Source: Girardinichthys multiradiatus
Taxonomy: Eukaryota; Chordata; Actinopteri; Cyprinodontiformes; Goodeidae
NCBI RefSeq assembly: GCF_021462225.1
Contig: NC_061815.1
Coordinates: 48,919,873-48,983,872 of the forward strand
Direction of reading: 5' to 3'
Length of the DNA stretch: 64,000 nt
The notes beneath the pieces were generated by a model. The model was given only the letters and a program-made list of their open reading frames with translations, ran no database searches and was not told the DNA's origin. The position numbers and the translations under genes are program-made. Positions 24,180 to 33,207 of this stretch are shown here, piece after piece. The stretch's first letter is position 1. The number at the start of each line of letters is the position of its first letter.

Positions 24180-24890
24180 ACGGTGAGGTTTTGGGGTGGA
24201 CCGAAGCACAGACAAGAGCTTGGCAGCAGCTTTGAGAATAGATCCAGTGCTTTATTTAATTTAAAGTTCACATTACAAAAACACATTTCAGGTACTAACC
24301 AGCGTCAGATCCAAAAACTTACATTAGACACTGCAGGAACTCATGGCATGAATGAGGGTAGTGCAGAGAGTTGTGAACGAAGGAACCAGCAAAGAACACA
24401 TGAACCAGACTAACTAATATACAAAGGGAATACAAAGAGCAGGTAATCAAAGGAACAGGGAACAGGTGTGACAAGAGGCAGGGAGGCAGAAGGAACAGGT
24501 GAACCTAATAAAACTAAAGCATGACGAAAAGTACTAAATGACAAGACAGTGAGCAGACCTAAATAAAACTATAGACCAAGATACATTGAAGCATAAGAAT
24601 CAAGAATAAATATGAACTGAAAGAAACTGAGAATCTGGAGGGAACACAATAACCTAAGAACTTAGCAAAATAGAAACCCTGACTACAAAAGTAAACAAAC
24701 CTAAACCTACATAAATAGAAAAGAAACACCAAGGGAACTAAGGGTGAGAGAACACACTGGGAGCCAAAAGGAAACCAGAACTGTCAGAAAACAGAAAGCA
24801 ATAAACATGAATACAAAACCTCAAAACAAGAAACATCTAGCAAAAACAAACCACAAAGTCCAAAATGTCACATCCTGACAGAGCAAGTGT
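24180..24890 (-). repeat. Purine-rich dispersed repeat
   Basis: The plus strand is very rich in A and G, begins with 'gtgaggttttggggtggacc' and ends 'atgtcacatcctgacag'. A+G-rich strings of this kind with this terminus are common in fish intergenic DNA and appear related to the opposite-strand block at 12160-12570. No protein is encoded. The class is unknown to me. Confidence 0.35.
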
Positions 24891-26439
24891 ATAACAGCCA
24901 ACATCGGTAGCAGCCAGCTTAAGGCCCTGAGGCTGAACAATGGCTCATGGTTAAAGGTCCTAAATATGGTTGAGAGCAAAGCCTTTGACAAGCGCTAAAA
25001 GTTATCAATCATATTAAAAAATCAATCACTGAACTGACAGGCAACCAATGTAAGGATGCCAGAGTGAGAATAATGTGGCGCCATCTCTGAGCTAATTATC
25101 AGTCTGGCTTGTTGGTACATAAAGTGTCACAGTTAGAAGATGCAAAAGCATGCTAGGCTCTGATCTCATGTTTTTGACAGATATCACCCATGTGATTTAA
25201 ACATTAAGATAAAGTGACCAAGTCTTAGCTGCTTTAATATGGGCCAGCATGTGATTGAAAGTGTTGCTGTGTTTGGCTGAAGCCTTTAGGATACATGTCA
25301 AATAGTTAGGAGATAGCAGAGTTTGTCAAGCTGCTCTGTCCTTGAAGCAAAGTGAGAGTCGGCCTCTTTATGGCAGCCAGAATTACAATATGTCCTTTGA
25401 AGGATTTGTATCATCTGATACTTTATTGGGAATAAAGATAGAGTTTTCAGGGTTGGGAACATTTTCAGTGTCAGCAGTGGTTTTTATTGAATGACTGCCT
25501 GGCTCAGGGGTGTTCTTGGGTCACTGTCTCTGTCACTAAATCTTTAAGAAAACTTACAATGTTGGCCTTTTTTGTTTTACTTGAAAAACCATGTCTGTAT
25601 CTATCTCAGAGTTACCGCACTTCCCTGTCCACTCTTTGCTGCCTTGCATTATTTGGTGTTGCATACTGATTTTCCCAAGGTTCTCTATTAATCAACCTCT
25701 CTACTTAAAAGAAAGATGCCTTAGAAAACTGACAAAGTCAACATTTTCTGAAATAATAGGGGAAAACGTTAACTGTATAATCTTTGGTTAAAATGTTATT
25801 TATCTCTTGCCTGTGCTGACTCATTTATTACTTGCTTAATATACTTGTATGTTAGCAAGTATATACATGTTGCAGTCACTGCCCAGATGATTAATTCAGA
25901 GAATGAGGGTAAATGAGCCGGTAAAGGTTCATTGTTTAAAGTATGATTATAGAAGAAAACGAATAATCAAGAAGACTGTTGAGGTGGACCGATTTCTGGC
26001 ACACCTGAAGTGTTGTAGTGTTGTATGCTACACCTTATTCCACATATTATGGTGAATAAAACTACTAATATAAAATAATTAGGAGCCTAATTGTTATAAA
26101 TTATAAGTTATTTTTATTCAAATAAATAATTTATTTAGATAGGATGCACTTTCAGACTCCTACGAACATTAAAGTATACATTTCAGACAGTCAGACATGT
26201 TTAACTAATATGCATATTTTGAAGCATGAGACATGTTAGTGTTCTATGTTTAAAGAATAATTAAAAGAAGAAACAGCATTATAATTTGTATGCAAATAAT
26301 ATAATTAGAGACTACAAACTTAAAAACATAAACTATCTTAGAAATCTTAGAAACTATCCTAAAAGACCTGTTCATAATATGCAAAAATCGATTATTATTT
26401 TGATACATTAATCGTGCTTCAATAAACTTTACTGGAAAT
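24891..26439. other. Unassigned DNA
   Basis: No gene or repeat boundary recognised. Confidence 0.4.
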
Positions 26440-26600
26440 GGCCTCTTTTTGTAAGGCACTTTATCTAGTCCGAGGACCCCGAAGTGCTTCACACTAGAAT
26501 CAGTCGTCCACCATTCATACACACATTCACACACTGACACTGGTAAGCTAGATTGTAGCTATAGCTGCCCTGGGGCTCACTGACACTGGGGCACACTAAA
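26440..26600. repeat. Fragment of a common fish repeat
   Basis: The order 'aaggcactttatctagtcc', 'gaagtgcttcacac', 'cattcatacacacattcac' and 'agctgccctggggc' is one I recognise from a repeat frequent in fish microsatellite flanks. No head or tail is preserved, and the class (SINE or LINE 3' end) is unclear. Confidence 0.4.
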
Positions 26601-26685
26601 TCCATATCTATATACAGGGGTTGGACAATAAAACTGAAACACCTGGTTTTAGACCACAATAATTTATTTATTTTTATGGTGTAGG

Positions 26686-27367
26686 GCCTCCTTTTGCGGC
26701 CAATACAGTGTCAATTCATCTTGGGAATGATATGTTCATGTTCATCAAACCATCCTGATATACGGCACCGCCTTCAGGATACAATGTTTGAACCATTGGA
26801 TGCACATTGTCCTCAAGAATGGTTCAGTAGTCCTTGTCAATGACGCGCCCATCTAGTACAAGTATTGGGCCAAGGGAATGCCATGATATGGCTGCCCAAA
26901 CCATCACTGATCCACCTCCATGCTTCACTCTGGGCATGCAACAGTCTGGGTGGTACGCTTCTTTGGGGCTTCTCCACACTGTAACTCTCCCGGATGTGGG
27001 GAAAGCAGTAAAGGTGGATTCATCAGAGAACAATACATGTTTCACATTGTCCACAGCCCAAGATTGGGCTGTGGACAACAGGAGAGTTGAGGTGCACATT
27101 TAATTCTGCCGTGATTTGGGCAGCCGTGGCTTTATGTTTTTTGGATACAATCCAGGTTAGCACCCGAACATCCCTTTCAGACAGCTTCCTCTTGCGTCCA
27201 CAGTTAATCCTGTTGGATGTGGTTCATCCTTCTTGGTGGTATGCTGACATTACCCTGGATACCGTGGCTCTTGATACATCACAAAGACTTGCTGTCTTGG
27301 TCACAGATGCGCCAGCAAGACGTGCACCAACAATTTGTCCTCTTTTGAACTCTGGTTTGTCACCCAT
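26686..27367 (-). pseudogene. Deleted DD36E transposase remnant
   Basis: On the minus strand the start region (27367 downward) still reads MGDKPEFKRGQIVGARLAG-like residues. The middle reads NVKHVLFSDESTFTAFP and VKHGGGSVMVWAAIS (about 26900-27050). The segment from the second catalytic Asp to the third acidic residue is missing, so catalysis is impossible. A 15-bp palindrome at 27047-27078 marks one of the deletion joints. Confidence 0.8.
27047..27078. repeat. 15-bp palindrome at a Tc1 deletion joint
   Basis: Arms 27047-27061 and 27064-27078 are perfect reverse complements with a 2-base spacer. One arm is ordinary element sequence (it encodes LGCGQ/SWAVDN in the two directions); the other is an extra inverted copy present only here and absent from the intact element at 33208. 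Confidence 0.9.
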
Positions 27368-27555
27368 AATGTTGTGTGCATTTCAATATTTTGAGCAAAA
27401 CTGTGCTCTTACCCTGCTAATTGAACCTTCACACTCTGCTCTTACTGGTGCAATGTGCAATCAATGAAGACTGGCTACCAGGCTGGTCCAATTTAGCTAT
27501 GAAACCTCCCACACTAAAATGACAGGTGTTTCAGTTTCATTGTCCAACCCCTGTA

Positions 27556-27578
27556 TAGCTATATATATCTATATATAC

Positions 27579-27654
<76 letters not shown>

Positions 27655-27658
27655 CAGT
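27556..27658. repeat. (TA)n microsatellite between two Tc1 insertions
   Basis: Nearly pure TA repeats run from about 27560 to 27652, between the right TA of one Tc1 copy and the left TA of the next. TA-rich DNA also lies beyond the second element (29353-29390 and 29750-29788), consistent with both elements having entered one TA-rich target. Confidence 0.95.
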
Positions 27659-27659
27659 A

Positions 27660-29349
27660 CAGACCAAACGTTTGGACACACCTTCTCATTCAAAGAGTTG
27701 TCTTTATTTTCATGACTATGAATATTGTAGCTTCACACTGAAGGCATCAAAACTATGAATTAACACATGTGGAATTATATACTGAACAAAAAAGTGTGAA
27801 ACAACTGAAAATATTTCTTATATTCTAGGTTCTTCAAAGTAACCACCTTTTGCTTTGATTACTGCTCCGCACACTCTTGTTATTCTGTTGATGAGCTTCA
27901 AGAGGTAGTCACCTGAAATGGTTTTCACTTCACAGGTGTGCCCTGTCAGGTTTAATAAGCGGGATTTCAAGTCTTATAAATGGGGTTGGGATCATCAGTT
28001 GTGTTGTGCAGGAGGTGGATACAGTACACAGCTGATAGTCCAACTGAATAGACTGTTAGCTGTTTTTTTCTTCCCATAATACAAATTCTAAGTAAAGAAA
28101 AATGAGTGGCCATCATTGGGATCATCAGTTGTGTTGTGTATTATGGCAAGAAAAAAGCAGCCAAGTAAAGATAAAGGAGTGGCCATCATTACTTTTAGAA
28201 ATGAAGGTCAGTCAGTCCGCACAATTGGGAAAACTTTGAAAGTGTCCCCAAGTGCAGTCGCAAAAACCATCAAGCGCTACAAAGAAACTGGCTCACATGA
28301 GGACCGCCCCAGGAAAGGAAGACCAAGAGTCACCTCTGCTGCGGACGATAAGTTCATCCAAGTCACCAGCCTCAGAAATTACAGGTTAACAGCAGCTCAG
28401 ATTAGAGAACAGGTCAATGCCACACAGAGTTCTAGCAGCAGACACATCTCTAGAACAACTGTTCTAGAGGAGACTGTGTGAATCAGGCCTTCATGGTAAA
28501 ATAGCTGCTAGGAAACCACTGCTGAGGACAGGCAACAAGCAGAAGAGACGTGTTTGGGCTAAAGAACACAAGGAACGGACATTAGACCAGTGGAAATCTG
28601 TGCTTTGGTCTGATGAGTCCAAGTTTGAGATCTTTGGTTCCAACCACCGTGTCTTTGTGGGGCGCAGAAGAGTTGAACGGATGGACTCTACATGCCTGGT
28701 TCCCACCGTGAAGCATGGAGGAGGAGGTGTGATGGTGTGGGGGTGCTTTGCTGGTGACACTGTTGGGGATTTATTCAAAATTGAAGGCATACTGAACCAG
28801 CATGGCTACCACAGAATTTTGCAGCGGCGTGCTATTCCATCCGGTTTGCGTTTAGTTGGACCATCATTTATTTTTCAACAGGACAATGACCCCAAACACA
28901 CCTCCAGGCTGTGTAAGGGCTATTTGACCAAGAAGGATAGTGATGGGGTGCTGCGCCAGATGACCTGGCCTCCATAATCACCGGACCTGAACCCAATCAA
29001 GATGGTTTGGCTGAGCTGGACCGTAGAGTGAAGGCAAAAGGGCCAATAAGTGCTAAGCATCTCTGGGAACTCCTTCAAGACTGTTGGAAAACCATTTCAG
29101 GTGACTACCTCTTGAAGCTCATAAACAGAATGCCAAGAGTGCGTGGAGCAGTAATCAAAGCAAAAGGTGGCTACTTTGAAGGAACTAGAATATAAGACAT
29201 TTTCAGTTGTTTCACACTTTATTGCTCAGTATATAATTCCACATGTGTTAATTCATAGTTTTGATGCCTTTTTTGTGAAGCTACAATATTCATAGTTATG
29301 AAAATACTGAAAACTGTGAATGAGAAGGTGTGTCCAAACTTTTGGTCTG
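27660..29349 (+). mobile_element. Tc1-like transposon (DD38E-type family)
   Basis: The ends are 'cagaccaaacgtttggac' at 27660 and the inverse 'gtccaaacttttggtctg' at 29332-29349. TA flanks lie at 27658-27659 and 29350-29351. The subterminal regions extend the inverted match ('cttctcattca' against 'gaatgagaaggtg'). The 5' leader contains a partial internal duplication: 'gggatcatcagttgtgttgt' occurs at about 27988 and again at about 28118. Confidence 0.9.
28143..29195 (+). pseudogene. Tc1-like transposase, DD38E spacing, catalytic Glu replaced
   Basis: It begins MARKKQPSKDKGVAIITF and has a paired-like HTH (VRTIGKTLKVSPSAVAKTIK) and an AT-hook-like GRPRV. A small insertion near 28465 breaks the frame (stop at 28479-28481). 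The catalytic core continues with VLWSDESKFEIF (first Asp), the Gly-rich box KHGGGGVMVWGCF and [11 protein letters not shown] (second Asp). A stop codon replaces Gln before SPDLNPI, and the third acidic residue is Lys (codon 28999-29001). A further 2-nt loss follows. Thirty-eight residues separate the second Asp and this position, as in the DD38E group. Confidence 0.85.
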
Positions 29350-29352
29350 TAA

Positions 29353-29788
29353 TGTAGATATATATCAAATATATACTGTTGTGTGTACATGTCATTGGCT
29401 AAATATGTGCTACAACGCGCTCAACTTTTGTTCAGAATCAGCTTCTTATCAGTGGTAACGACGCAGTTTCCTCTCACTCATTCCCACAGCTTCACAGTGC
29501 TTTAAACAGTGAGTTCAATAGTGAAGCAGAAATGCTGGGCTTTGTCCCGCCCATTGGACGCTCAGCATCTCTGGGGGTCTATGGGGCAGTGGGCTGGCCT
29601 AGGCTGGCCCGGACGCTCAGCTTCTGCATGATGATTGGATGATCTGTCTGAGGCTGAATCCCTTTTTGATTGACAGCGAAATGAGTGAATCAGCAAATCA
29701 GCGATCTTGAAATTGAGCTTCCCCTCCTTGAAAGACCAGCATCCGCCACTGATATATATGTAGATATATATCTATATATTTACATATA
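29353..29788 (-). mobile_element. hAT-like non-autonomous fragment in TA-rich DNA
   Basis: The right end, 'ccagcatccgccactg' at 29736-29751, reads CAGTGGCGGATGCTGG on the minus strand, a terminus typical of hAT elements in fish. The interior (29460-29740) contains a repeated 'ggacgctcagc' word at 29558 and 29611. No transposase is present. The left end was not found and is probably lost in the (TA)n DNA at 29350-29390. Confidence 0.4.
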
Positions 29789-29815
29789 TCCATAAAAGTT
29801 CATAACTTTTATGGA
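29789..29815. repeat. 12-bp palindrome at the left Rex3 junction
   Basis: Arms 29789-29800 and 29804-29815 are perfect reverse complements around a 3-base CAT loop. The right arm is Rex3 sequence (it resembles the stretch near 15377 on the opposite strand); the left arm is extra. Confidence 0.9.
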
Positions 29816-29892
29816 CAGGATTTCTAGACGCAGCCAAGGGCCGGAGGGGGTCTGGTTTGGGGACCAGTGGATTTTGTCTCTTCTTTTTGCGG

Positions 29893-30432
29893 ATGACGTG
29901 GTCCTGCTGGCCCCCCTCTAGCCAAGACCTACAGCATGTGCTGTGGCGGTTCGCAGCCGAGTGTGAAGCGGCTGGGATGAGGATCAGCTCGACCGGAAAA
30001 GGGTGGCTTGTCCTCTTCAGGTTGGAGGGGAGTTCCTGCCTCAAGTGGAGGAGTTTAAGTATCTCGGGGTCTTGTTCACGAGTGAGGGAAGAATGGAGCT
30101 GCCACAGTAATGGGGGCACTGTGCCGGTCCGTTGTGGTGAAGCGAGAGCTGAGCCGAAAAGCAAAGCTCTCAATTTATCAGTCGGTCTACGTTCCTACCC
30201 TCACCTATGGCCATGAACTTTGGGTCATGACCGAAAGAACGAGATCCCGGATACAAGCGGCTGAAATGAGCTTCCTCCATAGGGTGGCCGGGCACGCCCT
30301 TAGAGATAGGGTGAGGAGCTCGGCCATCCGGGAGGGGCTCGGAGTAGAGCCGCTGATCCTCCACATCGAGAGGAGCCAGTTGAGGTGGCTCGGGCATCTA
30401 TACCGGATGCCTCCTGGACGCCTTCCTCGGGA
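29893..30432 (+). pseudogene. Rex3 reverse-transcriptase remnant (copy 3)
   Basis: The first part reads ADDVVLLAPL before a frame shift, then the second frame (from 30110) gives MGALCRSVVVKRELSRKAKLSIYQSVYVPTL in pieces and TYGHELWVMTERTRSRIQAAE. The deletions relative to copy 1 remove part of the SKSEAMV and EIDRRIGAA segments. It ends within the LGHLYRMPPGRLPR landmark, where 5' leader sequence has been joined. No function is possible. Confidence 0.8.
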
Positions 30433-30509
30433 CTCCACCTGCAGGGGGAACCATGAGGGACCGGTGGAAAGAGGATTGGGCAGCGGACGAAGGTGGAGAC
30501 CTCGGCGGC

Positions 30510-31219
30510 CCGACATTTCAAACTGTTTTAATTCAGCCACACTGGAGGGTTTTCAAGTATCCATGGCAGGGTTAAGGTAATATCAAAGCATTTCATTTGG
30601 AGTGAAATCCAGACTTTAACTAGACCACTACAAACATTTTTTGAAGACATTTAGAGTTAGCCTTGCTCGTGTGCTGTGGATTATTTTCCTGCCTCATAAA
30701 CCAAATGACATCTAAACTTTAGGTCACAAACTGGAACCATTGAGACGTCCAACAAATCGAACCACAAACAGAAGTGTTCCAGCCTTGAGGGACCTTGGGG
30801 CCGACGGAACAGCTATTGGAGGAGAAAAGCCGAGTTTTCACCAAACAAGAGAATAACTGAGCTGTTTTAGTTGGAAGAGAGACAAATTGTTTCAAACCAG
30901 AAGCAGACTGGCATACGAGACTACCGGGGTTTTATCCGGTGGGCAGGTGGGTTAGTGGGCCAGTGGTTCAGTGGTTCTGTGGAGGTGCTGTCTCTTGTTT
31001 TGCAGCGCCATGATACCTCAACGCCTTCTCTACTTCTCCTCTGCTCCAGTCAGGTGTATCTGCTAGAGTGGCCGTGCGCTTAGCATGAAAGAGCACAGCA
31101 GGGCTGGATGCACATTAATCAGACACTAGAGGCTAGCAAAAACCCATCAAGTACAATTGAAGTTTATCTTCGAGAAAAACAAGAAAGGTTCAAGAAAGAC
31201 AACAGATTTATTTTACAAA
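30510..31219. other. Unassigned DNA
   Basis: No gene recognised. Confidence 0.35.
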
Positions 31220-31223
31220 GTAA

Positions 31224-32461
31224 CGTTGTGATTATTAATCTGAGAATATTATTTAATATTAATATTTTATCAAATAATATTACGGTCTGTTAAGGGTTGT
31301 CCTGTGAATACCGGCCCAGTAAGGCGATGGTATTAGGACAAAATAGAAAGGTGTGAGACGAGCACTGACATTATTGAACAGCATAAACTCTGCACATATA
31401 TGGAATGAATTCACACAATTTCTTAAAATACAAGAATTTATTAACAAAAATAAGTCAACTCAAAGTCAAACATATTTCAATCAACAAACTCTTTACTATG
31501 CTAAAACAATCCAACTAACTACCAAGCAGAATGAAAGAATAAGGAAGACTAACAGACTATGTACAATATAAACAACTGGATTAAAGATTGCGCGCTATGA
31601 GCAATCGTCTGTGTTTAAAATCACCCTCCAAGTAAAGTTTGACTTAACTTAAAAACACACAAACACAGAACACAAACAGGGCACGTGTGCTGCAGATAGC
31701 CTGCTAGCACTAAGATAGCCGAGTTTCACACAAACAAAACCAAACTTCATAGAATGAAAACGTTCAGATCATTTCATCCTAATTGTTACTCTGCCCTCTG
31801 ACCATGGTGAGGAAATGTTGACCAAGGGGCAAAGTTTGAAGAAACGTCCACAGTCTACAAGCGGTTAGCTCGGTAGCTTCGCGGGGGGTTGAAGGTGCGT
31901 TCGCTCTGTGAACAAAAGGGTTAGCTCCGGAGCTGTAGCTGGGCGGCCCGTCCTGTCCGCTGACCACACGGGTTAACACGATGAGGCGGTCTCTGCTGTC
32001 TTCCTTCCCGACTGGGAGACCGCGTCTTTGCAGGGGTTTCTCTCGAACACAGTTTGCTTCTGCAGGGCTCGGAGAAAAAGTCAGCAATGCTTATACCTTA
32101 ATTTCCCCTCTTTATGAATGAAATCACCGGGTACACAAACAGTGCTTCACTCATACTTAACTTGTGCATACGATCGCGTGATCTTATGACACTCTTGGAT
32201 CCAGTTTGAAGAGTTTATGTCTTTTTGCCTGCAAAAGACATTAGCACGCTTTGTCCCCCTCCTATCCTGATGAACACCGGTGTGGAAGAGGTCGGCTTGT
32301 TGGAGAGCGGGTGCTCTTATTCAGACAGAGGCATCATGGGAAGTCTGCTGCTGCCCCTCTTTCCTCAGTTGCTGGAAGTCAGTTAAATGCAATTTATTTT
32401 GAAAGTTCCAGAAAAGTTCGTACCGGAGTTTAATGTTGAAATCCATGGCTGGGTCCCAACA
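31224..32461 (-). mobile_element. Probable solo LTR, 1.24 kb
   Basis: On the minus strand the block starts TGTTGGGACCC (32461 downward) and ends ACAACG (31224), one base away from a canonical CA end. A 4-bp direct repeat 'gtaa' flanks it at 31220-31223 and 32462-32465. A minus-strand AATAAA lies at about 31435-31440, about 200 bp before the end. The middle (31850-32050) is unusually G+C- and CpG-rich for this window, consistent with a promoter region. No internal coding region adjoins, so it would be a solo LTR of an ERV- or Gypsy-like element. The altered terminal base keeps the confidence moderate. Confidence 0.5.
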
Positions 32462-32465
32462 GTAA

Positions 32466-32960
32466 ACTTCTAATTACTGCAGGTAGGACTCAATAAGTGG
32501 AAAATATTTGGTTCATGTTCAAGACTGCGACCATCTAAACATGCTAATGTAAATATAAGTTTTATCTGGTATGTGAAATATATGTCATATTGGCTAAAGC
32601 TGAAAAGGATCAGGCGCTTGGTTTGGCTTCGGGTATTTAAAACTATAAGATGTGAGGGATAGTGGATACTTTGGACAAAGGATAGGATGAAGATCAGAAC
32701 TGCCAGGTTCTGGTGAAGAGGAGAACCACAGAGAAGCTTTATAGATCTAGTGAAGGATAAAGAGGATTTGTTGAGACAGAGTCGTATGCTGAGATGGTGG
32801 GGATAATCAGCTGCAGAGAACCTTAAAGTCAGAAGAACATTATGTTTACACACAATACCCCCCAATTAATTTCATATTCATAATGTCATATGTGGACATG
32901 TTCTATTTTTGTGTTGCATTTTCATTTATAAAGGTGATGCTTTAACTAACTGTAACTAAC
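32466..32960. other. Unassigned DNA; possible LINE trace
   Basis: A 131-codon minus-strand open frame (32470-32865) shows no domain. On the plus strand purine-rich DNA around 32640-32820 is vaguely like a LINE 3' coding end, but I cannot support a call. Confidence 0.3.
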
Positions 32961-33040
32961 TGTAACTAAGCAACGTTTATTAAGAGACAGTAACTGTACT
33001 TTTACTTGAGTACATTATTTTTATACTCTTTCCACCTCTG
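32961..33040 (-). mobile_element. hAT-type terminal fragment
   Basis: The end 'actctttccacctctg' at 33025-33040 reads CAGAGGTGGAAAGAGT on the minus strand, followed inward by the alternating 'tactcaagtaaaagtac' stretch. This is a hAT terminus I recall as widespread in fish. Only one end is present. Confidence 0.5.
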
Positions 33041-33207
33041 AAAACCAGATTTCCTAAAGATGTCTGAGAGTGATAAAATTATAGACGGTGCAGAGGTTAC
33101 TCATACTGTGAACAAGGTAGGTTTACAAAGATTTCCAGTTTTTCTTCCACTCTATTTTGTCAGGTTCAAGTTGTTTGTAAGTTATTTCGTTGAAAGCCAA
33201 GAAACTA

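Larger units (their letters stand above)
26615..27553 (-). mobile_element. Internally deleted Tc1-like copy (DD36E family)
   Basis: The termini (31 bp, beginning CAGGGGTTGGACAAT) match those of the intact element at 33208-34477 and are 30/31 identical to each other. TA dinucleotides flank at 26613-26614 and 27554-27555. The copy is 939 bp compared with 1,270 bp and lies in the opposite orientation. Deletions remove a block between the first HTH region and the first catalytic Asp, plus the region carrying the second Asp-to-Glu interval. It could only move with transposase from elsewhere. Confidence 0.9.
29789..30509 (+). mobile_element. Rearranged Rex3 fragment (copy 3)
   Basis: It covers the same 3' third as copy 1 but with internal deletions: one between short repeats near 29989 and one near 30097, compared with 7429-7460 and 7563-7595. 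At about 30433 the sequence jumps from the C-terminal coding region to a 75-bp piece of the Rex3 5' leader (matches 16255-16329), in the same orientation. The left junction is a 12-bp perfect palindrome (29789-29815). No clear target duplication was found. Confidence 0.8.

Noticed and set aside
27519..27758. Open frame rich in IY dipeptides
   Set aside because: It is the (TA)n microsatellite read as protein; the same applies to 60553-60809.
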